A DNA stretch of 64,000 nucleotides, from contig NC_134751.1 in the NCBI RefSeq assembly GCF_050436995.1, positions 9,920,001 to 9,984,000 on the forward strand. The letters run 5' to 3'. Below are positions 35,801-49,114 of this stretch, piece by piece; position 1 is the first letter of the stretch; each line of letters begins with the position of its first letter. The position numbers were made by a program, and so were the translations under genes. Under the pieces are notes generated by a model, which searched no databases, had not been told where the DNA came from, and saw nothing but the letters and a program-made list of their open reading frames with translations. Source of the DNA: Anticarsia gemmatalis. Lineage: Eukaryota; Arthropoda; Insecta; Lepidoptera; Erebidae.

Positions 35801-36667
35801 GCAGAGTGTGAGGGTGTGGGTTTGAGGGTTCAGCTTGTACGGCCTTAATATATATGAAGCCCCTTTGGGATCTGGAGCAATGATATCAAATCACTATTGG
35901 TCTGCTCATAGTCGTAGTCACAGCTCAGTGTTCAGTAAACAATAATCAGAGAAATAAAGCAACCTTTGGTACGGTCAGTATACAGGTAGAAACATAGGAT
36001 TATGAGCCTTAGTTCTAATATGAAAAGTACTGCAATGGAAATCGAAACTCAATAACATAGTTTAGTAATTTGTTTTCGTATTTTGTTGCACATTTTTCTG
36101 TAATTGTTGACATTCTCGGAAAAGTAAAAGCAAATGATTTCAATAATGTTGTTGACACAATTCCCCAGATGCGGATCCCACTGCGGAGCTCCAATACAGT
36201 CTTTACCTCATTTCGTGTCTTGTCCCTTTGCCGTCTTCACAATAGACGACCTTAACAAAGCAACACAAATCTGACCAAATTCTATTTTAATACTGTAAAA
36301 TATACGAATGTATAAAACATTGATGAAAAAATATTCTGTACGTCTCAATGGATTTTTCATGCAGGTACTAAAATAGTAATGGGATTAATTTCTCGGCTTT
36401 TATTTCGAGCGAATCCAGCACATTGAAACAAAGCTTAATCCTAATTAGTTGGTTCAAGTACATAGTTTAACGTCGGTAATCCACAGGCAGTAATGACCAA
36501 CTTTCGAACCATTGCATACGGAAGTAAGTCTTATAAATAACTCTCTGGCCACTCGAGAATAGAGACTCGTTTTAAAGTGCAGGATTTTTTCTGAAAGTTT
36601 ATATTAGCGTGCATTATTTCAGTTACTGTTTTAGATCGTGCATACTTTGAAGTCAGGATAAAGTATT

Positions 36668-36745
36668 TCTCTCTCTCTCTCTTCTATGCTATGGATTCCA
36701 TATGGTAGTGGGGTCAGCTTTCCTAACCTTTCTCTTCCACTTCAG
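36668..36745 (+). repeat. CT microsatellite with probable repeat fragment
   Basis: (TC)n is followed by TATGCTATGGATTCCATATG, GTAGTGGGGTCAGCTTTCCT and CTTCCACTTCAGG. The GTGGGGTCRGCTTTCCT part resembles a dispersed lepidopteran sequence known to me. The class is unknown. Confidence 0.35.
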
Positions 36746-39700
36746 GATAAAATATTTATAAACTTGTTTTTTTTTCATAATATCTAATGTAACTCGAACC
36801 ACTGTTTTTGATATCTATTTATAATTTTACCTCTGTACGCTTCAAACCACTTAGCAACAAGCTCCTTATCTTTGCACTTCACAAACAGATTTCAAATACC
36901 AACTATATCTTTACTCAAGCTTAAAGATTTAAATCTGTTACAGACTTTTTCAAAATAAAACGAATACCAAAGAAAAACACGAACATAAAAGCCTACCCTT
37001 TATTTTGTCTTGAAATAAAAACCCGTTGATGTCATTCAATAAATTTGCGGCAAAAGCGATTGTTTACAGAAATGACCGGCCCACTTCATTCTTAAATAAT
37101 AAATCTTAGACAGATAACGGTGACCTCGAGACATCATTTACATATTTACAAAGAAGAAAATCGAGGGTAATTTGGATTTTTTATAGTACGGCTAGCAACA
37201 AAGCTTTGTGTAAAAAATTCTAGTGAATTTCGGTGACAAAAATATTGTTCTACAATGAACTGGGACAGTTAAAGTTTCACATTATATCTTACTATGGATT
37301 TCCTTACAAAAATGTTTTAAATATGTCTAAAAGATGCCTTATATAAAACCCATTCAAACAATGTTGTATAAATTGGTATTTGCGCTAAAATATTTTCCTC
37401 AGAATCTATTAAAATAAGTAGAATCTAGTATAACTTATTACACATTGTGATTTCATTTATGCCACTCAAATAAAATAACCAAAATCAGTCTTATAAAAAT
37501 ATGCGAAAAGTACCTAAAACAAGTTATAATCTGGTATAGAAGGTTAAAATTAACAGTAGACAAGCATTAACGTCTCCAGAGAAATACTTAAAGCTTTCGT
37601 TGTGGACGGTACACATTCATTCAAAGATTATCTCCTTGAATTTATTATTTGTTTTAACACTCAAGTACTTACTTGTACAAACGAACCCACCGCTACAAAG
37701 AAAAAATGAGAGTAATAATATTGACACAGATTTTTATATTTCAGTTATTTCAAAACGTTATAGGTACTTTTAGAAACATTTCACGTAGTCCCATTTTATC
37801 TAATCATTGAATTGAAGAGAAAATTCAGTTCATTGAATTCTATTTTTTTTAACGTAATAACAATGTATACATGGTACATCCGAAAGGTAGATAACGATAT
37901 GTGTTTAGTTTACCCAAGACTCCCGACTGTTTGCCGCTATGGGCAATATTCCATAGGAAATTGAAGAAAGAAACAGAGACCAATATTGTGAGTTTGTACG
38001 TTTAAAAATCACGTCTGAAACTTAGCGACTATTCCAATTCTTAAAGATACATTATTTCTATTCTTAAGTGTTCAGTTGTTGTAAACACCTATATTATTGC
38101 AGTTCGTAAAGTAGCAAGGTATCGCGAAAGCGGTTCACAGTAAAGTTCTCTCGGTTTAACAGAACATGTAACTTGCTAAACATACTTCAGCGTGTTATTT
38201 GTTAGTTTCTATAAACATTCCTCTCAGTTTTCTCCTGCATTTTGTAAGAAGGTAGAATGTTACTTTTGAACATGGAAGTTTCTGTGAAACCTGAGTTTGT
38301 TTGTATGTGACGAGCTTTGCTCGCTACTTCGCCTCTGTTGAAAGATTCTCACTTCTTCAACTATTTATCGTCATAAAATACTATGAAACTTCAGAATAAT
38401 GCAGGTTTTTATTGGTGAGAATTGAGATGAAATGAAACTCTATAATTTTGTATGTTACTAAAAATAATAATATTGTTCTTAGAGTATAATTACTTCCTTA
38501 AGTATTTATCAAAGCTAACAAAGCTATCAATTGGGTCTAATGGTCTAATACCACCCTAACACTATGGACTCTTGAGAATCGAGTTGATACCATTTTTTTT
38601 TATTTATCGAAAATTATTGACTGCCCTTCGCCTAATTCTAACTGTAAAAAATATAACACAAAATATTATAATCAAGTTTGTCAAACATGACACATGACGA
38701 ACAAAAGGTACCGTTATTCGTTCATATTAAAAAAATGTTTCCATTTTCAAGGGCTCAATATCAAAAATCAGAAAGCATGTAACGTTTCAAGTAGTAATTC
38801 CTTTGTTTTATAAACTATGTCGTGATAGGGTAGTGGCGTGAGAACATTGCGTGGCGTGGAATGTACGATTATAATGTGATATGCCCATAACTATTGACCG
38901 CGGTTCCCTTTCAGGGTCTCCGTTGTAATGTATATAAAGGAAAATGTGATAAAGATTTTTACGCAGTGTTTTTGTTGCTTGTGAGATACGTATTCTTAGT
39001 AAAATTTCCGTATTGCGAGCTTTCACCGTACCTACGAATGATTTTATATTAAAAGTTATGTTATTTTGATCAATACAATACAAGTTGTGTAGTTTTGTAG
39101 TTCAAATCAAAGTTATATAAATTGCGATTTACTGACTATTTATTAGAGAACTTAAGGTTAACTTAAAACCAAAAATAATTAATTAAAGATTTGATTTGTG
39201 TTGAAAGGTAAAAGCAAAATCGCATCAGAAGAATTACTGCATTTTGGTATCTAGCGGATATTGTATTATTTTCCAGCGGCTTGAAATAACTTCTATAAAT
39301 ATCTTTAGTGTCTCGAAGATTCTGAACAGATTTATAATAGTGCTAGCCTTTGCCCACGGCTATACGGGATAGTGCTTCTTTTTGTTCCAAATCCTTTTGT
39401 TGTACTTTGAAATATCGGCCGCAGAAACTTGGCGAAGCGAGTCTTTATAAAAAACACTTCGATTGTATTTGTAAACGTATTTTGGGATTAAATTTTGTTT
39501 TCTCCATTTAAGAATTTTTGTATTTTCTTGCTGAGACCGTTTTCTGGAATCCCTAGGACATAATATGTTGGAATTTAGTTGTGAATAATAATATAACAAT
39601 GCTGTTTGTATCCATAGTCCAAACTATTTATCCAGCTAAATATACCCTCAATTGAGTTAATTGGGCATTTTTAGCAGTGTTCTGATTTGAACCTCTGTTT

Positions 39701-42700
39701 AGGGCGTTAGACTCACGTTTGGAAACGCTATGAATCAACATCTTTGGCATATACACGGAACTTATAACTCGGATAAATACTTTTTTGCAAATAAATAAGT
39801 TAATTTCATTTGATATAACGTCCTAATTCTCTGAAAGACAACTACTTATATTTATAAATCCTTTCAAGAGTCACCTCTATTCTCTCAGTATATAACAAGA
39901 ATATTTGCTTTTATTATGAAACGAAGCCATTCCATTCTATTCAACGTTACCTGAATAGAGTAATTTCTCTGTCATAGATACGAAAATAAGTACATTTTTC
40001 CTGCTTTTATATTAACAGGGAAAACGTATTGGGTACGCGGATGGTCATCTGGGATCTACTTGCAAAATAGCGGTAATAATAATATAGTGATATTACTATG
40101 TAACAATGGTTCAGGAAACATTGAGAAAAAGCTTTTATGTATACTTTAGATATCAGTTAGCAATTTTTGCCAACAATTCTTCTTGTTGATCGAACATATT
40201 AAGCGTATTTACATGTATAGCGTATCTAAATCCATTCTAAAACAAAGTTGAAATTTGCTTTTGGCTAAAACCGTGGGACCTTACATTTACAAGTAAGTCG
40301 AAATCATCAACCCTCCAAATACAATTTTGAGATTTGTGATTTTTTTTTCTTTTGAAAAATACTCTATTATGAAAATGTATATTTATAAGCGTATCTAATG
40401 AAAGTATTAGTATCGTGACCATCATATTGAAGCAAGCTGGTTTTATCCAGGCCCAAATTACGTGGATATTAGAGCCAGACCTATGACAATGTATCGGGCA
40501 TTACCAATATTAGGTTAATAAAGATTTTCTTATAAAAATATCTTCATTGCAATTTAGTACGTGAGATTCAACAGCATTATAGCAAAGCTCCTTATTATCA
40601 CGAAGTAAACACCTAATCAGAAAATACCTATCAGCAACAATTCTTTTTTTCTTTTAAGCTTCATATTATTCAATGCGAGGTCTAAGGGTGTAATGAAAAA
40701 GACGGTCCTTGAACTTATATTGTAGCATAGAGTTGCAATGAATATTTATGTGCTTCTGTATTTCCTACAAAAATCTTTAAACGTTTATTTAAGTTTTCTC
40801 TTGCTAAAGCTTTGATGGATCCGGTAGTGAATGGTGAGCTCATGATATGGAAACTATCGTTACTAACTAAGCGCATTACAAGAACAATTGAAACGCCGTC
40901 TTGCTTCAGAGAATTTTATGATAGGAAATAATAACTTTATCTTAAACGAAGTTCGAATTAAACAAAGTACTTTATGATCAAAAGTTGCAGCTGCACGGAC
41001 TGAGTCAATAAAGAACTACCCTAGCGAATTAGCATAGTAATAATATTCGAATTAGTGGAACATAATTCAACGTTACTAAAGTAGGTACATTCCTTCTCAC
41101 AATTTATGTGAATTATTACAACTGTACGGTTCATTATTATCGTTCAACTCGATATTGTTTGGATGACCTTCCCGCATGAACTTGAATGAATGAATTCGAA
41201 TCCAAGAACAATAAAAAATAAGCCTTAAGTCAAAAGAATAAAGTTGTAAATAGTCTGTAGGTTATTGTAAACGATTTAGAACGAGGGTTATAGTTTATGC
41301 GACTGCACAAATTGTTGAATTCGTTAAGCTCCAAAGCTAATATTGCTTTATGGTACTGCTCTCGATATTACAAATATTAACGAGTTATTCATAACCAGAG
41401 TCCTTGGTTTATAATTTTAGAATATCATAAATAAATTGATGAAAAAGTCTACATAAAAAAATTGTATGAGTGATTATCCTGTTATGTTAATTATTCATGG
41501 ATAATAGTAAAGTAAAGTTAAAAGTTTTTGAAACTATAATGAAAGATGACTAGTATTATGTTGATGATTAGTATAATTTGTAAGCAAGTAGAAATACTAG
41601 CATTATGTACTAAATTGACTACTGACGTCTAAACATCAAACACTCCTAACGCTTGACATTTGAACGATACAAACGCGGTTCTCTTGCATCCAAAGCTCAT
41701 TGATCTCACAGAAAACAAATCCGCTATGTCATTTAGAACGTCAAACGAACAATTTAGCGTTTAACTGGCTGGTGTTACGCTAGAGTAGACACTTTGACGA
41801 CTCCCACGACACCTAATTTGTCCGAATCGATTTGGCTGTTTAGGTTACACGAGGCAAAATGCTTGACAGTATGTTACTCACGGAATGGACTGAATAGGCT
41901 ATATTTAAGCTGAGTTAGTCTGTTGATCTATTCATTGGGATAAGGACATATAAAATGAATAATCATTCGATTTAGGACTTCTAGTCGCTATTTCGGTTTT
42001 TAGATCTAATTGTGGTCTATTTAATCATATTAATATTATGTTCAAATAGTGCTATCAGCCAACGAAAGCCTTTGGGCTTAACAATGGGTTAAGAAGATTG
42101 CTAATATTATGGAACCCACATTCATATTATTCTTTTAAAATAATTTTGTTTGTAGAGCTGTGCATGTTTCACAAGAGTTCAATAATATTGGGAGCGCAGC
42201 TTGTTCTAGCGTGCTTATCGCTAAAGAAAATAATATTTTTACACTTTTACGTTGATCTTTCTGATGATTCTTGATTGTAATTTCAGCAAATCATTGCGCA
42301 AAACATAATATTTTGTTTCGCAAAATAAAAAAAAATGTATTTGTAAAACAAAAAATACCACAGTTTTAATTAAAACAGAAGGATTCAACTCTTCAACGGA
42401 CCTGTCTAGTTAATTGTGTTTTTTCTTTTTGTTGATAATCACAGCGCCCCAAGCTGCTTGAAGCATTTCCTCATTATTCCACTCGGGTTTTGCATCTAAA
42501 AAGGGTATCGGTATGATAGAAGTTTTTCACAATATCGTTTGTGAATTATATGAAAAAATGGCTACTCTTGCTTTGCTGTTCATCCTTGTTGAAAACTCTA
42601 TAAATATTGTGATGCAACTTTAAAATCAGGATTATATTCTTAGAGCGCTCTAATTGTACTATTCTTAAAGTTCCATCAAACTTTGGAACATGATCAAATA

Positions 42701-42721
42701 AAATGTATTAAAATGTATAAA

Positions 42722-42739
42722 AAGAATAATATTATTCTT
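42722..42739. repeat. 18-base perfect palindrome at a repeat border
   Basis: AAGAATAATATTATTCTT is its own reverse complement and abuts the left end of the repeat copy at 42741. It may mark a favoured insertion site or be chance in AT-rich DNA. Confidence 0.5.
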
Positions 42740-42740
42740 C

Positions 42741-42980
42741 ACTAGCTGACCCGCGCAACTTCGCTTGCGTCACCTAAGAGAGTGGGTAAAAATTTTCCCC
42801 GTTTTTGTAACATTTTTAGTTGCTACTCCGCCCCTTATAACAGTAGCGCGATGTTATATAGCCTATAGCCTTCCTCGATGAATGGGCTCTCAAACAGTGA
42901 AAGAATTTTTCAAATCGGACCAGTAGATCGTGAGATTAACAAACAAACAAACTCTTCAGCTTTATAATATTAGTATAGAT
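42741..42980 (+). repeat. Short copy of the 16.6 kb repeat family
   Basis: It begins ACTAGCTGACCCGCGCAACT and CGCTTGCGTCACC, shares TTTTTGTAACATTTTTAG, and ends TTTATAATATTAGTATAGAT. At 240 bases it has both ends but lacks the roughly 850 bases of internal sequence present in the 16608-17694 copy. The comparison defines the family's ends within this one window. Confidence 0.7.
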
Positions 42981-43441
42981 TGTACGTGTTGTTTTTACTT
43001 TTTTTCATAACTTTTTCGTTTCACATAAAAAAACTATAATTACAAGAAAATTATTTTTATTAATCAACTGAAAAGAATCAGTACACAAAATTCTTTTAAG
43101 ATTTTCTTTGCAAATACTAATTATTGTTTTGAACTCAGTTATTACGTTTTTACAAAGTTTTTATAATGGTAGTTGGAGATTTCTCTCGGGGTTCATACGA
43201 TACTTGAAACAATTTGCAAGTTTCACAGTATTTGAAGTGTTTTCAATGTTTTTCATTTCGTATTGTGTATTATTTTTGAATATAAATGACTATTGTAGCA
43301 GACTTCATATAAACACAATTTTAAATATTTTTTTTATTTCCATGAAAGGAAAATTAATAACAATACAATTTTTTAATTAATTGGTGTGATGTTGTGTTTC
43401 TTCAATTTCAAATAGTTTTCGTGTCCTAGAGTCCATGATAC

Positions 43442-44345
43442 AAAGGAGATCATCCATTTTGGGCCTTTTTTCAAAGTGCCGGCCAACGAAAAAAAGTGGC
43501 ATGTATCGATAGAGCTAGCCATTTGAAGCAATAGTTAGTATGGCACGAAACCGGTAGGATCGCTTTGAACTGAGTTATACAGGTTTGAAGATTCATAATA
43601 TTCAAACATTTATTCATTTCTGGAAGTGCTATGAAACATAAATAATGATTGATTTTGCTAGAATTAACTATCTAAAGCAATTTTGATTGTGAAGCGACCA
43701 CTCTGAAGTTGATGTAAGGTCGTAAGCACACGTATCAACTCAGAAACGGGTCATCACCGCATCAACTCGAGCTCATCAGTATTATTTGTATGTAATTCCC
43801 TACTGTAACACACTTATCGGAATCGTTATGTGATCGCCCCGGCTCACGACGATGGGAGTGGTGCGTATGCGCATTATGCATACACAAGCACCCAGGGTGG
43901 AGTGCCGGGCTATGTGCAAATTCCGATAGAAGGGCGGGCATACCCTCTAAACCGCAACATGTGTCCTCATAACAAGGTCCCTCATCACAAATTTTGCCTG
44001 AAGCACAAAATATTGTTCCACATGCCGATGAGTCGGATATAAAAACCCAACGGCAACACTCTAGGTGACCTCTTACCTAGACGATGGTTTGTTAGTTGCA
44101 CACAATCGAGGGTGCAGCCCCTTGGGTTCGCTAAGGGGGGATGCGCTGACCTTGCGCTAGTCGCCAGTGACCAGTCCAGTGGCGACGCATTGGGGCGCCG
44201 GGGGAATCCAACTCGCACCCAAGAGGCCGCACCCTCGATCCCTATTGCTTCAAATGGCTAGTTCTATCGATATATGCCACTTTTTTTTGTTGGCCGGCAC
44301 TTTGAAAAAGGCCCAAAAATGTATGGAGCCTGGATGATTTCCTTT
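43442..44345. mobile_element. DNA-transposon-like element with about 93-104-base terminal inverted repeats
   Basis: The left end (43442-43534) reads AAAGGAGATCATCC, TTTTGGGCC, CAAAGTGCCGGCCAAC, GTGGCATGTATCGATAGAGC, TAGCCATTTGAAGCAATAG. The right end (44242-44345) is its reverse complement with a few substitutions and an extra GGCTCCATACA piece. The 0.7 kb interior is GC-rich from about 43805 and holds a further inverted repeat at 44106-44238. It encodes no recognisable transposase, so it is probably non-autonomous. The frames at 43830-44042 and 43985-44218 lie within it and look incidental. Target-site duplications are not clear. Confidence 0.7.
44106..44238. repeat. Internal foldback of the TIR element
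   Basis: TCGAGGGTGCAGCCCCTTGG (44106-44130 in full) pairs with 44214-44238 (22 of 25 positions). Between them GTCGCCAGTG and CAGTGGCGAC form an inner stem with one mismatch. The stretch could fold into a long GC-rich hairpin. Confidence 0.55.
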
Positions 44346-47300
44346 AGTATTGATACCACATACTTACTAATAATTCAGTAATGCTGGAGAATGTGTTAGA
44401 GAAATACCTACGTGTTGTAATTTCATATTTTATACCGATAAGTATAATAATAATTTGCCTCCCACGCAGAAAGTTGTAGTTCAAACCTAAACTTTGACCT
44501 TTACAAGTTTTATAGGTATAATAATTACTACTTAGATCAAAACTTATATACTTTAGTATATTTTAAGTATGTAGAAACAATATTCGACAAGGCATCCATT
44601 GAAAAAATTTAAATTAAATATTTATTTATATTATAAATCTTAGGCATAAATAAAATAGTAGATCACCACATGAACTACACCTCTAATTTACTTTCACTTC
44701 GCCTCAAGTTTTTAATTAGGGCGTGTTCACTCATAACTTTTTACTAGCGATATTAATATTCAATTATGACTGAACGCTACTGCGCTCACCTTACAGTTCA
44801 AGCACTTAAATGAAACGCTTCTTTATTATGATATATGTTTTGTTTATTATGGCTTTAATAATATTATACTAAAAACTATCTGTAGTCTTGGAATAAACAA
44901 AATAAAGAGGGGTAAAGATACTCCATAACACCACAAATCTATCAGCATTTGTAAAAAGTTCAAAAGTATTTAAAAAGAATTATAAATATTAGACACTAAT
45001 AAAGGAATAAATTATGTTACACAAGGATATTATGATCTAACGGAAAATAAAACGATGCTTGTCAACATTGATTCTACGATCTACGTCGCAATTTCCTAAT
45101 TATGTTTTTGCTTCGCTGAGCGTTATGCGTAAATAAATTGATAGACGCTTCAAATGCATGCCTGTTTTATTCATACTCCTTGCGGGTAAACGTATTTCAT
45201 GCAAATTGAGACTCGCGGAAACGCGTCGTCGCAACGCGCCGTGTGAAAACGACTTTATATTCTTCATATTAATATGAATGACCTATTCGTGATTTTTTTC
45301 CTTTTGTGATTCAAATAATTGAGGACAATGAATGAAATGAAAAATATTGGGGGAAAATGTGAATTTAGGGTAATTGTGTAAATCGTATCGTGACCTCGGG
45401 AGGTGGGTGTAATTTTATTCTGTTACCATTAAAATTCAATTGTTGATGTGTTGATATCGAAGAGACAGGGGGAGACATTTTGTATTCGTCGTTTTAAAAA
45501 AGCGTTGTGAAAACGGGAAGATGTAGAGATGTTGTTTGATCTTAATAGCATTCCAAAATATACGGCCATTTCATTATGGTATTCAATTCGGTAACATTCC
45601 ATTTGCAATTTCAAACAATAGTTTCTGTTTTGCATAATTAACACTTCCGAAATAATAAATATTGTTAAAAAGAATCCGCTTTATGTTTTACAGTGTTTTT
45701 CAATAAAAATCTTTTCATATTTTAATTTAAATCCGTAAAAATACGTACGTTTAACGTGAAATGATAAATTGTTTTTCTGAACCCAAAAAAAGCAAACGAA
45801 AATCCTTGCATGGGTTACATCAACAAAACACAATTAATTTGGTAAAGAATAATATGATATTGTTATCAATTCCAAAATAGTATCAAAGAGTACAATCATC
45901 ATAATAAAGAGTCCTCTTACTACTTCCATGTTATGAACCAAAAGAAAGAAAAACCACATTATTTTCTGTACCCAGTAAATTTGTGTTTTTATAAAAGCGT
46001 CGAGAACGCTAAGAAAAATATACCGAACGTATTGTCTAGCCGACATTATGGGAATATAAATCTTTTGCCCACGTCAGATACTGCGGACAGTGGGCCGTGC
46101 CGGGTTTCCGCAGAAAAAACTATTTATTTGAAAAAAATACTAACGCTCCAATGGAATCTGTTAGCTACATCCAGATTTAGGTTTTGAATAATATGGGTAA
46201 GAAGTTTATGCTTAGATTCTTGTGGTATTGTATTTTAGTGAATAATGACCCATATTTATTTTACATTTTGTATTTTTTTGTGATTGATTAAGTTTTGCGG
46301 AGGTTTGCTTTGTTCAATTTATAAATTTTGCTCTTTAATGTTATTTTGGGGCTGGATATCGAAAATATCCTTGGATAAAAATAAAAATGATTAACGGTTA
46401 ATTGAATATTTTTCTCGAGAGTTTCAAAAGTGTTATTCGCTATTTTTGCACTCAATCATTTTGTATTTGAATTTATTTAGACTTTTTTTTTGATAGTTAG
46501 CCCGATTTTGTTAGTTATGTATTTTTGTAATATTTCAAAACATTTTATTTGCGTAATTGAATTATAAGGAATAATAAAAATAATGCGACTTAAAATAACG
46601 TGTTCAGTTTTTAATCTTAAAAAGCTATTTTGAAGATATAAAAGATCATTATGAACAACTGTGAATAAGGTTACATTCGCTAACTTTAAACAAGCTTGAA
46701 AAGTTAGAAAACCTTGTCATGCGGCGACCATTTATATTGACTGTCCCAAACCCCCTATTTGAATAATCAAGTGTGTTACGAATTGTTTTCAATGTATCAG
46801 TTTAAAGGAGATGCTAGTAGGTAGGTATTTTTATTTGGTTTCAATTGTTTTTTATTAAGTCAACAATTACACTTAACTATCAAAACATTTGTTTTTTTTT
46901 AAACGGAACAGACAGAAAACAATACAATATATTATTTAAGATATTTTTTTTATAAATAACTAAAAAAACAGCTAAAAATATATTGTGATCCGATATCCGA
47001 AATAATCAGTGGCACGCAGTCCACGTGACCGGCCTTTTATCTACCCACCGAAAGATTTATAACTGAAGCGTTACCACGTTTATCTTAATCTTAGCGGGGA
47101 CTTTATATCTCTATCAACGGTAGTGCTATCTCGCCGAAAACCCGCCCTCAGCCATGCCTACAGAATTTGGAGATTGAACATTTAGGATTTTGAATTCGAA
47201 GCTCTCTGGATTTACTGCGGAATTTTATTACTATAATGAAATTGAACTATAAAATATTATTTTCCACTATACAGTCTAGCAGTGTTTAGAAAACCATTAA

Positions 47301-48959
47301 CTTGTCACATAATAAGCTCATGTTTTAGATAGTTTTTGTCTAGCAAAAGGATTATTTGAACCTCTATGCGCTTAGTTATATTTGGAATATTGTTTGGAAA
47401 TCGTGCAAAATATCGCCGTCCGTTCGTGATAAATATGCTTGTTAGTAGTTCTAGTAGACCTCGAGTTTATTCCACAAAAGTCACGTAGAAAAACTGTAAA
47501 GAACTCTGTAATATATTTAGATATTTTTTGATAATGAAATATAATTTATGTGAGTAGATTTTTAATTTATCAAACGAATTCGCATACCTGAGACCTAAAT
47601 TAGAGAGGAAGCATTAGCATAAATCTCTATAACGCTCAAAAACACAACACTTGTGCTACTAAAAATATATTGAGCTCACTAATACGTTTAAGCAAAATCG
47701 ATGGCTGGTGTAAAAAAAGCCTTTAAGAGAGACACATTAGGTGTCCTTTTTACGGGCATCTAACCAATAATTTCTGGTTCAACTGGCCAGATAAATCTGT
47801 TGTAGAGTGAAAACAATGGACGGCAACTCGAAAACTCCCCTGATTTATTTCTTTAATATCGCCAGTACTAAATTTATGTACAATGTCTAAATAATCTGTA
47901 TTTAAAATCTCTTTTGAAATTAAAATGTTAGGTTTGCTGTTGTTGAATTCATGACATTGAAGTTGTTAGACATGTAATTAACAAAAATGTTGTTTTTCTC
48001 CGACCTAATATGATCTTCCCGTCACATACTATGCTTCGCACAATAAACAAACATTTAATTAAAATCATTAAATAGTTCATCTAGTATTTTTAGTAAGATT
48101 GCATAAGTATGTATTTCATGTAAGGATTATATTATTTTATTGTAGTGTAAAAACGTATTCATATTCATATTTTGTAGTTATAAAACATTACGGCAGTAAC
48201 ATCACTACTATTTTCTAATATTTTGTTGCTGTCGGGAACGTTAACTATTATATTCACTTCAAAACTACTAAACGTAACAGAACACCGCAGTATTTTGATA
48301 TTACCGAGACAGACTAAATTGATATTAATGTTATAAACAAAAGAATTTATTGCCGCAGTATTAAATTCTGTCCGAATTTTGCAAACAACTAACCGCCGGA
48401 ACGGAGACACTGAATACACCCATTTAGTCCTCCACTACCGCACCACAAACTCGAGCCGTTAAACTTTCTAGAAATTCAATTATGTCTTAGAATTTAACTT
48501 GGGGTTCTTCCCTTAGTTTCTCATAAATAAATAATTTAACATTAACGAAAGTCCCGCAGGCTGAATGTCGCAACGTCTTTGCCCTGTTTCGCTTCACGTG
48601 TAATTGTCATGGCAAAAACTTTGTCGTTCACGTAAGATAACGTAACATAAATGGCTTTGTCTCCCACACACTCTGATCCCTTGAAATAAAAAGGTAATGT
48701 TTGTACTAACTTCACCTTCATTTTGTTGCAATTTTTCCTTTTTCTGATGAAACGTGTGAAATTAAAACAATTACTTGCATCTGCGACTTTGAGTTTTGGG
48801 TTTAAATATAGAATACGTCGTTTAATAAAAACAGACGCGGGTTCAATATTAGGGTTGTTTTAAATAACGAATACATTAAAATTAAATTAGAACGTCCGGA
48901 ATGAATTGTTATTGTGAATCATCTGTTCTCATGATGACTGCAATTACTTTTATTACATT
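44346..48959. other. AT-rich stretch with a CpG cluster
   Basis: A CpG-dense patch lies at about 45170-45250. An 84-codon plus frame at 45933-46187 overlaps a GC-richer CTGCGGACAGTGGGCCG patch. GC-richer blocks at 47000-47160 and 48380-48680 look repeat-like but are not classified. No gene is supported. Confidence 0.4.
45170..45250. promoter_or_regulatory. CpG cluster with octamer motif
   Basis: About nine CpG occur in 40 bases around CTCGCGGAAACGCGTCGTCG. Just upstream is CATGCAAATTG, which contains the POU-type octamer ATGCAAAT. It is possibly an enhancer or alternative promoter; no transcription signal decides this. Confidence 0.2.
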
Positions 48960-49114
48960 TTTGCCAGTGTATTACCATTGTATTGTAGTTTCTTGCTAGC
49001 TCTTCTTATAAGGCTCTACCCCCTTTCCGAGCTAGTGGTAGATTCAGTAATTGTAACGACTATCATAAGTGTCAATATTTGACCTAAATGAATAAATGAT
49101 TTGATTTTGATTGT
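48960..49114 (+). repeat. 3' end of a lepidopteran retro-element
   Basis: GGCTCTACCCCCTTTCCGAG, CTAGTGGTAGATTCAG, TATCATAAGTGTCAATATTT and GACCTAAATGAATAAATGAT lead into GATTTTGATT. This ordered set is the usual 3' tail of a dispersed lepidopteran retroposon ending in (GATTTT)n. The left border is uncertain. The frame at 49101 starts in the tail and is not a gene. Confidence 0.55.

Larger units (their letters stand above)
32806..42740. other. AT-rich stretch, likely first intron of the leader-exon gene
   Basis: A plus-strand open stretch without ATG at 34006-34328, a short minus-strand exon-like piece at 36207-36250 and a 91-codon minus frame at 38808-39083 were examined and are not recognisable. 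A CT-rich run with a repeat-like neighbour lies at 36668-36745. No exon matching the phase of the leader exon was identified with confidence. Confidence 0.4.

Noticed and set aside
38808..39083. 91-codon minus frame
   Set aside because: Codon choice looks fair, but no domain, no splice context and no promoter were found.
39346..39370. GCTAGCCTTTGCCCACGGCT, like a worn repeat start
   Set aside because: No matching body or 3' end follows.
40815..40931. Short plus frame starting MDPVVNGELMIWKL with a GTGAGC inside
   Set aside because: It is too short, lacks a signal peptide, and the donor is weak.
43108..43380. 90-codon hydrophobic plus frame
   Set aside because: It begins with TTG, and its hydrophobic composition is what AT-rich DNA gives by chance.
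43830..44218. Overlapping frames inside the TIR element
   Set aside because: They fall in the GC-rich core on both strands and overlap a foldback. No transposase motif is visible.
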